From the NCBI GenBank assembly GCA_023205875.1, contig CP060755.1, positions 1,116,001 to 1,180,000 on the forward strand: 64,000 nt of DNA, given 5' to 3'. The translations under genes and the position numbers were made by a program. Position 1 is the first letter of the stretch, and every line of letters starts with the position of its first letter. The DNA is from Chloropicon primus (lineage: Eukaryota > Chlorophyta > Chloropicophyceae > Chloropicales > Chloropicaceae). Below, piece by piece: positions 10,015 through 17,744 of this stretch. The notes beneath the pieces are model-generated. The model was not told where the DNA came from, did no database searches, and worked only from the letters and a program-made list of their open reading frames with translations.

Positions 10015-11229
10015 TCAGCGCTTCCCAAGCTTTTTCTCTATGCTTGCTTTGTGCAGCGTCTTCATCAAGTCGTGCTCCACCACTCCGATCCTCACGCTCA
10101 GCTCGGTCAGCTCGGACTGGACGGTCTGGATGGCGTTCTTTATCTTGATGAGAGGGGAGGTGTCCGAGATGTTGTTCTCCCTCTCCTCCTTGGTCTGCTT
10201 CACGCCTTCGAGCTCCTCGGATATCCTCGACAGCTCGTTCGCGAGCTCTGCCACGGTCTCCGTGGACTTGTGGTACTGGTTCTGCATCTGAGAGAGCTGT
10301 TCTCGGAAGCCCCGGTACTCCCTCACCTGCAGGTCAAAGTGCGAGTTCACGTAGTCCTCTCTGGTCTCGAGCCTCTCCAAGGTGGTCGAGATGTCTTGCT
10401 GAATCCTCTCCAGGTTGTTCTTGCTCTCAGGCAGGACTTTCTTTATGGTGTCCAGGCTGTGCTTGGCCCTGTCCAGGTGAGACCTCCAGTCCTTCGAGTC
10501 CGCTATCACCATGGTCCTCAGCTGGGGAGCAACCCGCTCCAGCTCGAGCTTCCACTCCTCAGGGTTGATTGTGGACTCTATCATCGCGTTGTCGTCGATC
10601 ATCTCCTCCTCCCTGGCGGCGGCCTTGCCGACCAAGTACTCGTCCTCGTCGTCCTGGCCGTAGCCCGCGATGTTCTCGTCCTGGATGTCTCCTATGAGGT
10701 CGCCCCCGTCGTCGTCCTGGGCCTCCTCGCTGTACTTGTCCGCGGCGTAGACGGGCTTCTGGAAGGCGAAGCCCTTGGCGCCGAGAGCCTGCTCGACCAA
10801 CGACTGGAGCACGCGGCAGACGGCGTCCCCGTGCCCCTGCTTCAGCTTGGTGGGAGGGAAGTTCACGGCGTTGGAGAGGCCGAGGCCTTTCATCTCGACG
10901 ACCAGGTTCGTGCAAACCGTGTTGGGATCGTCGCTCTGGGTGGGAGGGTTGAAGTTCCTGCCGCAAAGCTCGAGCAGCCAGGCCACCAGGTTCGCAAAGT
11001 AGTGGAACTGCTCCGTAGGGTTGGTCGTCTGGGCCTCCGCGAAGTAAAGGTGGTGCAGCGGCTTCCAGTGCGGTCGCTTCCTCTGGCAGAAGCTCCTCTC
11101 GTAATTCAAAAGCTTCAGCTTCTCGCACACGTTTTCCATCACCAGGTCGGGCGGAACCTCCAGGTTCGCATCAGCAGCACCCACGCTCGCCCTCCTCTCC
11201 TTGGCCTTGTCCTTCCCCTTCGCACTCAT
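10015..11229 (-). CDS. IFT57: Intraflagellar transport protein 57 (IFT-B complex)
   Basis: 404 residues from the ATG at 11229 (MSAKGKDKAKERR); human IFT57 is about 430. The first ~140 residues form the family's calponin-homology-like domain, with the characteristic 'HHLYFAEAQTTNPTEQFHYF' region and the 'ADPNTVCTNLV'-like strand. An acidic linker follows, including a 'YGQDDEDEYL' patch. The C-terminal half (from about residue 205) is a long coiled coil that in the family binds IFT20 and other IFT-B2 subunits. It acts in anterograde ciliary transport. Intronless. It is transcribed divergently from the STK19 homologue across about 0.5 kb. Confidence 0.93.
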   Translation of the reverse strand: MSAKGKDKAKERRASVGAADANLEVPPDLVMENVCEKLKLLNYERSFCQRKRPHWKPLHHLYFAEAQTTNPTEQFHYFANLVAWLLELCGRNFNPPTQSDDPNTVCTNLVVEMKGLGLSNAVNFPPTKLKQGHGDAVCRVLQSLVEQALGAKGFAFQKPVYAADKYSEEAQDDDGGDLIGDIQDENIAGYGQDDEDEYLVGKAAAREEEMIDDNAMIESTINPEEWKLELERVAPQLRTMVIADSKDWRSHLDRAKHSLDTIKKVLPESKNNLERIQQDISTTLERLETREDYVNSHFDLQVREYRGFREQLSQMQNQYHKSTETVAELANELSRISEELEGVKQTKEERENNISDTSPLIKIKNAIQTVQSELTELSVRIGVVEHDLMKTLHKASIEKKLGKR

Positions 11230-11748
11230 CTTGCCCTCCGACGCAACCAGGGGGCGACTCAATTCAAGAGGCAGAGATGCACACGGCCTCAGAGCAAGGC
11301 GTACCACCGCAAAGTGTACACCTCAGTTCTCTCCGCTCCTGGTTGCTCTCTTTCTCTCTGCGCGAGACGAAGACGGAGAGGGTCCCCCCGCTGTTCTCTC
11401 AAGCTTTTGAATTCATCGTCGTACATATATAGTTTTTGAGAGACGTTACTTTTACTTGCGTCTCAGAGGAACTAACGCCTTTCAAAACATGCCTCTCCCA
11501 AGGTCTGCAACAACACCAGAGGAAGACAGCGACAGCGTCGTCGTCCTCGAGACTTTGGAGGTGAAGGTGGAGGTTGGTGCGGTGGGAGGGAGGGGCCCGG
11601 AGGAGGATAGCACGCCCCGAGATCTTTTATTTGGTCCGCGAATTATCGAAATTTTTCTTTTGGCTGCAGGGATCCACGAACGCGGGAACGATTTGATCCT
11701 TCCTTCCTCCCCGAATCCTCTCTCTCTTCGGTGGCGTCTGTCTGGTGG
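11230..11748. promoter_or_regulatory. Divergent intergenic region of IFT57 and STK19
   Basis: 519 bp between the start codons of two genes facing away from each other. It must contain both promoters. A 168-codon plus-strand open frame overlaps it and runs into the STK19 gene in another frame; I do not support it as a gene. Confidence 0.5.
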
Positions 11749-12639
11749 ATGGAGAGCGTGTGGGACGTGCACGGGGAGGACGCCTCCCCCTCCTCCGGAG
11801 CGGACGATGGCCAGGGGGCGCATCGTCCGCGCCCGAGGACTGCTGGGGAGTACGGCCCGCTACCGAGCACGAGCCGAGGGGAGGGGGGGGCAGGGTCGGA
11901 CTTGGACCTCCTGGCGAGCGAGGTCCCGAGCGATACGCTGGCTACGGTCATGCTGCTGAGGAACAGGTTTCCCGCGTCCCTGCCGATGTGCCCACTCGTC
12001 GTGGCGTCGCACATCTACAGCATCGTGAGCGACAGAACGTCGGTGGACAGGCAGCTCGAGGAGCTCAACAGGAACAAGAAGATCCAAATCATCAGGCTGG
12101 CTTCCGACCGGGTGGACTACGGCATCGTGCTTTGGGCCGACTACACCTCGCTGGTGAACTCCTGCAAGGAGGGAAAGGGAAAGGAGTGGCAAGACCTCCT
12201 GGACTGGTTCGTGAACCGCCTCGTTCAGCGGGTGACCCACTGCTACGTGGACGACTGCGAGCTCGAGAAGGAGCTTCGCAGCTTCCTCAGGGCGCGGGGC
12301 GGGGACGTCGGTCTGCACGGCGATTGGGTCAAGCGCCTCGTCCAGAGCGGCCTGATCACCAGGAGGATGTCGGTCCACGGGGGCTACTGGTTCTCCGTTC
12401 CGAACTTGGGGATCTTCGTGAAGAGCCTGAGGGCGGGGAGGAAGCGGCTCGCCGGGATTCTCAAGCGGAGGAAGAGGTGCGAGATCCTTCAGTGGGACCT
12501 CGAAAAGATGAAGCTCCCCAAGACGACGCTTGGCATGCAGTACCAGCTGAGAGACGCCATCGGGTCCGGGCTCTTCGAACAGATCGAAACGACTTGTGGA
12601 CCCCTGCTGCGCTTGGCCAACAAGACCGAGAAGTTGTGA
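11749..12639 (+). CDS. STK19: STK19 homologue (winged-helix DNA-repair factor)
   Basis: 296 residues from the ATG at 11749; the frame continues upstream only through a GTG. After a disordered, acidic first ~70 residues, three winged-helix-like segments follow, with the family signatures 'VVASHIYSIVSDRTSVDRQLE', the 'SGLITRRMSVHGGYWFSVPN' wing and the C-terminal 'GMQYQLRDAIGSGL' region ending in 'GPLLRL'. STK19, despite its name, is not a typical kinase. It is a chromatin/DNA-binding protein of transcription-coupled nucleotide excision repair. No kinase motifs are visible here either. Intronless. Confidence 0.88.
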   Translation: MESVWDVHGEDASPSSGADDGQGAHRPRPRTAGEYGPLPSTSRGEGGAGSDLDLLASEVPSDTLATVMLLRNRFPASLPMCPLVVASHIYSIVSDRTSVDRQLEELNRNKKIQIIRLASDRVDYGIVLWADYTSLVNSCKEGKGKEWQDLLDWFVNRLVQRVTHCYVDDCELEKELRSFLRARGGDVGLHGDWVKRLVQSGLITRRMSVHGGYWFSVPNLGIFVKSLRAGRKRLAGILKRRKRCEILQWDLEKMKLPKTTLGMQYQLRDAIGSGLFEQIETTCGPLLRLANKTEKL

Positions 12640-12735
12640 CGGCGGCGGTGCGGCCTTCGGGGCGATCCCGAAACGCTTTATAAAAACTACTTTTGACTGG
12701 TTGTTATCCGTGCCTCGATCTTTACTCCCCATTAA

Positions 12736-13230
12736 TTAAGCCACCATGATTTCTCCATAGTTGCGCATGAAGAAAACGGAGCCGACGAAGAGGGCCACGC
12801 TTCTCAAGAGTTGCTGTGCGTTGCGGCGCGATCATCGGACGAACAGTTCCAGGGGCGAGATCGTCAGCTTCGGTCCCGAGCACACTCTTCGACAAAAAAA
12901 AACACTTACCATGTTCCTCTGGCGCTTCTCCGAGTTCGCCTGAAACTCCGTTCTGCACGGCGTTCGGAAGACAAAGAGGGGTGAGGCACACCGGAAGGTC
13001 AGCGTCTGCCCGCGGCACCCAACGCAACGCGCGTGGCGCCCAGCACCTCGCGCAAGCAGCAGTTCGGTTTGGTGGCGGCCGAGCCCCACCCCCACCACCT
13101 TTGGCACGGGTTTCCTCCCCCACTCCTTTCGCGCGAGACTTGGCGAGAGCGAGAGACCGTGGCAGTCCTCCGACCCTATCCCTCCCACTCACCTCAAGAA
13201 CTCCTTCGCTTTCCCTGCAATACCGGCCAT
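12736..13230 (-). CDS. TOM5: TOM5-like subunit of the mitochondrial outer-membrane import complex
   Basis: A small spliced gene rebuilt from splice signals. Exons are 13230-13193, 12952-12910 and 12813-12736. Phases agree (2, 0) and both introns have a GTGAGT/GTAAGT donor, a CTGAC branch motif and a CAG acceptor. The product is 52 residues: MAGIAGKAKEFLR, a charged helix, then 'LLRSVALFVGSVFFMRNYG' and a short tail. The C-terminal tail-anchor with the 'MRN[YF]G' motif is typical of plant TOM5 (about 54 residues), which sits in the TOM translocase around TOM40. It is transcribed head-to-head with a beta-barrel protein gene, only 126 bp apart. Confidence 0.85.
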
Positions 13231-13356
13231 CCCTCTCGTTGTCCTTTCGCTGTGTTGCTCTCGCCCCCGCTCGCCCCGATCAATTGATCAGCTGCTTGGC
13301 TGGCGATCAGCGAGGAAGCGCGGCTGAAGCTTCTTCTTCCTTCTGGGGGTGGTTTG
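13231..13356. promoter_or_regulatory. Short bidirectional promoter region of TOM5 and a beta-barrel gene
   Basis: Only 126 bp separate the two start codons, so both genes must share this control region. It includes the palindromic sequence TGATCAATTGATCA (about 13278-13291). Confidence 0.55.
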
Positions 13357-14589
13357 ATGGGAGGGGCGTCGAGCACGGATGCCACGAAGGTGCTTCTGGT
13401 GCCTCCGCTCTTCGAGAGGAAGCACCTGGACGTGGAGAGGTTCACGAGGTCACCCTTCAGCGCGGGGTCCGATGTCTTCCACCAGCGGCAGTTGGGACGC
13501 CTCTTCGAGGACTACTTGCACAGTGGGCTCCAAGCGAACCTCAGGCTGAGCTCCAAGCAGAACCCAGAGTCGACCCTGATGGTGAAGCTTCGAAGCGCAC
13601 AGCTCCCCGATGCCTTGGCGGGTCTTCACGGGGAGGGGGTATTCCGGTACCAGCCCCAGCCCCGGAAGATGCCGTACACCTTTGCCCAGGTTGCGACGCA
13701 GGGCCAATCTGCGACTGTGAGTGGTTGCTGGAAAGTGCCGGGTCACAATATCTTTCTGGCCGGCTCACAGCCCTTGGCCAGAGCCTCTATGTCGGAGCGG
13801 GAGACGAGCTTCGGTGCTACTGTGGCCTCCGAGAGGGTTCTGGGCGGGCTGATCACGAGGCCTCTGCACGGGTCCCAGCCCACGGTCGCCTTCTTGGCGG
13901 TGGGGCACCGGACTTTGAAGGCCGCGGTGCAGTGTCAGGGGGACCTGCGTGGCAAGAAAGCACTCGAGCCCAGCTTTTCGTACGGCATTACGTACAAGTC
14001 CAACGCGGTGGGCGGGGGCGGCAACTTCATCTCCACGAGTGCCCAAGTTCACAACCAGGAGCTGCTGGAGTTGTCGTTTTTCCAGAGGATGGTGGTGAAG
14101 CGGCGCGTCAAGAACCCTTTCGAGAAGGAGAACGTCGCGGGGATTACGAACGTGGTCGATTGCGGCGTCAGTGTGGCCACGCCCCTCGGCGATTCGACGC
14201 TGGAGCAGTCCATGAAGATGGCCATCCAGTGGCAAATCAACAAGAACGTTGTTCTCAAGAGCTCTGCCTCCTTGGATGCCGCCGCCTGCTCCCTCGCGTT
14301 CAAGAGCTGGTGGGACCCAGCCTTCACGGTGGCTCTCGGCGGTCGGTTCGATCACACGACAAAGTCTGGTGGCTTTGGTCTCTCCGTCTCCCTGGAGAAT
14401 GTCGGAAGCGTGGAATTCACCCGAGCGGACCGAGACAAGGGGTTCGAGGTTCAGACGCAAGAGTCGACGGCTTCTCAGCCAGAGCTCCGCACGTCCGAGG
14501 GAGACCGGCCCTTGTACGGCACCGAGGACGGCGCCGAGAACCACTGGCGGGGCGGTTCCCAAGTCGAGATGCTGGAGGACTTGTTGTGA
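13357..14589 (+). CDS. Outer-membrane-type beta-barrel protein (VDAC/TOM40/OM47-like fold), unassigned
   Basis: 410 residues from the ATG at 13357 (MGGASSTDATK). From about residue 60 to 345 the sequence is a series of alternating-hydrophobicity strands, such as 'NIFLAGSQPLARASM' and 'TVALGGRFDHTT'. It ends with 'GGFGLSVSLENV', which looks like the C-terminal beta-signal used by the SAM/Omp85 machinery. The last ~60 residues are polar. There is no N-terminal transit peptide. Mitochondrial outer-membrane barrels (VDAC, TOM40, plant OM47) or a plastid envelope barrel are the candidates; I cannot decide which. Head-to-head placement with TOM5 favours a mitochondrial location, but that is inference. 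Confidence 0.65.
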   Translation: MGGASSTDATKVLLVPPLFERKHLDVERFTRSPFSAGSDVFHQRQLGRLFEDYLHSGLQANLRLSSKQNPESTLMVKLRSAQLPDALAGLHGEGVFRYQPQPRKMPYTFAQVATQGQSATVSGCWKVPGHNIFLAGSQPLARASMSERETSFGATVASERVLGGLITRPLHGSQPTVAFLAVGHRTLKAAVQCQGDLRGKKALEPSFSYGITYKSNAVGGGGNFISTSAQVHNQELLELSFFQRMVVKRRVKNPFEKENVAGITNVVDCGVSVATPLGDSTLEQSMKMAIQWQINKNVVLKSSASLDAAACSLAFKSWWDPAFTVALGGRFDHTTKSGGFGLSVSLENVGSVEFTRADRDKGFEVQTQESTASQPELRTSEGDRPLYGTEDGAENHWRGGSQVEMLEDLL

Positions 14590-14645
14590 AGCCTGCTTCG
14601 TCGACCAAAAGAATAGAAATGATGTACACTACACGTGTTTTTGTT

Positions 14646-15974
14646 TTAACTGCACTCTACTTCGACCCCGCTGCCCGCGTCTCTCAGACCTCGCAAGTCG
14701 TCCAGATCGTTGGCCCTGTCCACTAGTTCCCCGTTCTTATACAAGAGGTAGTGAGGGACCCTCCTGATCCCCGCGTCCCTTGTCCACTGCAAGGTAGACC
14801 GGTTTGAGTCCACGTCGAGCTTGACGAACCTCACGCCCTCAAAATCCTCCCTCCTTCTCGCGATCTTGCCCTCCTCCCTCCTGCACTTGGCGCACCCCTT
14901 GCCGCTGACAAAGACGACGGAGTCTCCCCCGCGGCTCAGAAAGCTCTCGAGCTCCATGGCGCTCATGACCACCTGGAGGTCGTCCTCCTCCTTCCGCTCG
15001 AGCTCCCTCCCGAGAAGGATCGCGTTCGCCCCTATCGCCGCCCCCCGGATCATCGCCCCCTCCGGCCGGGACCCCACGAGCACCTCCACCCGCTGGGGCA
15101 GCTCCTCCCTCATGTGCCTCAAAAATGCTGCCTTGGGCATGGTGGCGTTCACCACGCTGCCCGTTGGCATGATGATGACCTGGCCCGGGTCGCCGGCGTG
15201 CTGCGAAATCTTGCCCACCATCTTCCCAAGCGACTCGGTCCAACTCACCCACCCCTCGCCCGGCTCGCTGCCGTTCTCCGGAGGCGGGGGCGAGATTTCG
15301 GAGAAGGAGAACCTCTTCTGCAGCTCCGTGAGCTCGAGCTCCCACTGCCAGGTGAGGTGGGACACGTCGAAGCCCCTGACCTTCTGCCCGTCCTCGTAAA
15401 CCACGGCGCCGAGGTTCTTCCCCACCGTGAGAATGAGGACCTTCCCGCTTTTGCTGCTCGCGCCCGCACCGCACAGCATCTCCGCGTACGCGGCCGCCTC
15501 CGTGTGGATCATCACCGCGACGTTGTCCTCGAGGCAGGGCAGGGCCCCGCTCAGGACGCGCTCCACCTCGTGGGAGCCCAGGAGGCGCGCCACGGCCCTC
15601 GTGATGGAAACTCCAGCCGGCCCGTTCCAACCGAAGGCGCGCACCACGCCCTTCACGGCGAGGAGGACGTCGTCCATGCCGGCATCCCCCTCGATGCTCC
15701 GCCGCACCCCGGGTCGCACGAACTCCCCCGTCGTCGAGGACACCAATGCCGCCTTCACCGAGGACTCCCTCACCTCTATCCCGAGCACGACTTGGACATG
15801 GTAGTCGCTGTCGCTGAGCTTCGCCCCGTTCCTCCTCCTCCCGCTGAGCCGTCTCGAGCTCCTCGCCTCCCTCCCGGCAAAGGGAACGCTTGCCCGCGCG
15901 CTGTGGTAGCTGCAGCCCACCGCCGCGTGCCGACACCTCGCCCTCATGAGGCCCCGCATCCTTTCCGTCGCCAT
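14646..15974 (-). CDS. ROK/polyphosphate-glucokinase-like pseudokinase fused to a thioredoxin domain
   Basis: 442 residues from the ATG at 15974. Residues 1-55 are basic and rich in Arg, Ser and Ala, and look like an organelle transit peptide. Residues about 60-330 follow the ROK/polyphosphate-glucokinase layout: a first strand 'VVLGIEVRESSVKAALV', 'FGWNGPAGVSI', 'VMIHTEAAAYAEMLCGAG', 'LILTVGKNLGAVV', and a C-terminal 'GAAIGANAIL'. The phosphate-binding DxGG (here E67, R69, E70) and the catalytic Asp of the NDAD motif (here His) are missing, so kinase activity is unlikely. Residues about 335-437 are a thioredoxin fold with C361-A-K-C364 and a cis-Pro region 'RRVPHYLLY'. The active disulfide is therefore intact while the kinase is degenerate. 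Role unknown; possibly a redox partner that senses a sugar. Confidence 0.72.
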   Translation of the reverse strand: MATERMRGLMRARCRHAAVGCSYHSARASVPFAGREARSSRRLSGRRRNGAKLSDSDYHVQVVLGIEVRESSVKAALVSSTTGEFVRPGVRRSIEGDAGMDDVLLAVKGVVRAFGWNGPAGVSITRAVARLLGSHEVERVLSGALPCLEDNVAVMIHTEAAAYAEMLCGAGASSKSGKVLILTVGKNLGAVVYEDGQKVRGFDVSHLTWQWELELTELQKRFSFSEISPPPPENGSEPGEGWVSWTESLGKMVGKISQHAGDPGQVIIMPTGSVVNATMPKAAFLRHMREELPQRVEVLVGSRPEGAMIRGAAIGANAILLGRELERKEEDDLQVVMSAMELESFLSRGGDSVVFVSGKGCAKCRREEGKIARRREDFEGVRFVKLDVDSNRSTLQWTRDAGIRRVPHYLLYKNGELVDRANDLDDLRGLRDAGSGVEVECS

Positions 15975-16397
15975 GGACCTCCTAAGCACCAGCAGCGCCT
16001 TTGACAGGACCAGGCCCGATATTTCAATGGACGTAGATCTGCCTCAATTGAAAATTGTTGGCCTGGATTGATCTGGCAGTCTTTTCCCTTGGAGATGGCG
16101 AAAGGGTGGGGACCTGCTTGCCTTCATTGAGGAGGGCCGAGGACTGGCGTGGTGGAAGCTGCGGCATTTTCGGGAGGGAAGTTGGCACCCGCTGTTGCTG
16201 TCGAGGCCGCACGACTCGTGGCGGTTGGAATTTCGCGGCGAGGTACTCTCTCGCTGCCCTGCTCTGTGGACTGCAGAGGCACGCAAAAAAATGAATAAAT
16301 TATCTGGATGAATGGGTGGCCTCCTCGTCCCCCTGCCTTCCAAAACCCCAAGACGATCTGCACTGCACTGTTGATTTCCTCTCCCGAGCCGCCCGCC
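15975..16397. other. Intergenic region, no gene seen
   Basis: About 420 bp between two minus-strand genes. Several short frames overlap here, but none has recognisable content. It presumably holds the promoter of the thioredoxin-fusion gene and the 3' UTR of the phosphoesterase gene. Confidence 0.45.
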
Positions 16398-17669
16398 TCA
16401 GCGGAAGGGGAGCCACCGCGTTCGGATTCTCCCCCGGCCGCGGAGAAGGATGCCCCGGCCGTGAAACTCGAGCGTCGCGAAGGCGGTGCTCCCGACGGGG
16501 GTTTCGATCACGCCCTCGACGGTGACGTGGTGCAGGATGCGGGCCCCGCCCCTCCCCGCGGCCGCCCTCAGCTTGGCGTCGTACGCCCTCTCGCTGTGGA
16601 AACCGCCCGCGTGGTCGTGCCCCGCGAAGAAGGCCTTCACGCACCGGCTCCGGCGGAGCAGGTCGAGCAGCACGTCGTAGTCCCAGGCCAGGCACATGGG
16701 CCCGCAGCCCCAGCTGACCGCGGAGGGAGAGATCGGAATGTGGGAGAACACCACGACGTTCTCGCCCAGGCCCTCGCTCTCTCGGATCTCCCGCTCGAGC
16801 CACCGCATCTGGTCCCCGCCGAGCTCCCCCCCCAGGGCGTTGAAGCGCCTCCGCAGGCCCTTGAGGCCCCCCGGCCCCTTCAAGTTCCCCTCGAGGTCTC
16901 CCCTCTCCCTCGCCAACGTGCTCAGCGCCTCCCCGCGCCTCTCGTCGGTGTAGACCGAGACGGCGTACGCATCCAGGACCAAAAACTTCGTGCCCTGGTG
17001 GGGACGAAGGGCGTAGTGGGCCGCGCCCTCGCCCCAGCCCCCCATCCCCAGAGCGCCCAGGAGCTCCGAACGGGACGGGATGGCCTCGACGTCGTGGTTG
17101 CCGAGGACAAAGTTGGGCTGGAGGCCCTCAAACCCGCGGACGACCCGCTCCAGCGCGACGCCGGGCTCGTTCCCGCCCGAGACCTCCAGCGTCGACCTGT
17201 CGATGCTGTCCCCGAGCACCATCACCGTCGTCGCGTTCGCCTCCCGCCACGCCTCCCTCGCCTCCCGGAGGACCGCGAGGGAGTTCCTGTAGTACCGGCG
17301 AGCCCCCCCATAACGCATGGTCCTGTCCGGGATGTCCGAGTACTGCAAGTCGGTGATCAGGCCCACTGAGAACAGGGCGTCCTCCCCCTCCAGCCACCGG
17401 GGGATCGCAACCCCCCCGGCGTCTCGCCACCCCACCCCCCGCCCCGACCGAGAGACGAGGAACAAGCACGCGACGGTGGAGACCAGGAAAGCGACTGTGA
17501 AAAACCAAAAAACCAAGCCTTTGCTTCTCCACCAAGTCCTCCCTCCGCCCTGGACTCCGCGCGCCCCCCGGTGGCTCGGACCCCGTCCTTTGCTTCCCAT
17601 CCGAGTAATGGCGGTCGCGCTCCCTCCATGACCCTTCCGTCTAACCCCCCCTCGACCGTACTCTCGCAT
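16398..17669 (-). CDS. Membrane-anchored metallophosphoesterase, ADPRM-like (ADP-ribose/CDP-alcohol diphosphatase family)
   Basis: 423 residues from the ATG at 17669. After a basic N-terminus, residues about 53-73 form one hydrophobic span ('LVFWFFTVAFLVSTVACLFLV'), probably a signal anchor. The calcineurin-like metallophosphoesterase core then shows every metal-binding block in order: 'GLITDLQYSD', 'VLGDSID', 'VLGNHD', 'FSHIPI' and 'AGHDHAGG'. The 'D-x-Q-Y' in the first block, in place of D-x-H, is typical of Mn-dependent ADP-ribose/CDP-alcohol diphosphatases. Family members hydrolyse ADP-ribose, CDP-choline or CDP-glycerol. Plant and animal homologues are usually soluble and about 310-340 residues, so the N-terminal anchor is an addition. 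Confidence 0.82.
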   Translation of the reverse strand: MREYGRGGVRRKGHGGSATAITRMGSKGRGPSHRGARGVQGGGRTWWRSKGLVFWFFTVAFLVSTVACLFLVSRSGRGVGWRDAGGVAIPRWLEGEDALFSVGLITDLQYSDIPDRTMRYGGARRYYRNSLAVLREAREAWREANATTVMVLGDSIDRSTLEVSGGNEPGVALERVVRGFEGLQPNFVLGNHDVEAIPSRSELLGALGMGGWGEGAAHYALRPHQGTKFLVLDAYAVSVYTDERRGEALSTLARERGDLEGNLKGPGGLKGLRRRFNALGGELGGDQMRWLEREIRESEGLGENVVVFSHIPISPSAVSWGCGPMCLAWDYDVLLDLLRRSRCVKAFFAGHDHAGGFHSERAYDAKLRAAAGRGGARILHHVTVEGVIETPVGSTAFATLEFHGRGILLRGRGRIRTRWLPFR

Positions 17670-17744
17670 CCATTCCCTAGCAGCAGCTCAAAACTCTCTC
17701 TCTCTCTCTCTGTCTGGAGCTTCAGCTTCGCAATCAATCGAAGA

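Noticed and set aside
12816-14726. 636-codon plus-strand open frame spanning TOM5 and the beta-barrel gene
   Set aside because: It lies antisense to TOM5 and in another frame of the beta-barrel gene. Its product is Arg/Gly/Pro-rich shadow sequence.
16308-17369. 353-codon plus-strand frame over the phosphoesterase gene
   Set aside because: Antisense shadow; the minus strand has all metallophosphoesterase motifs in order.
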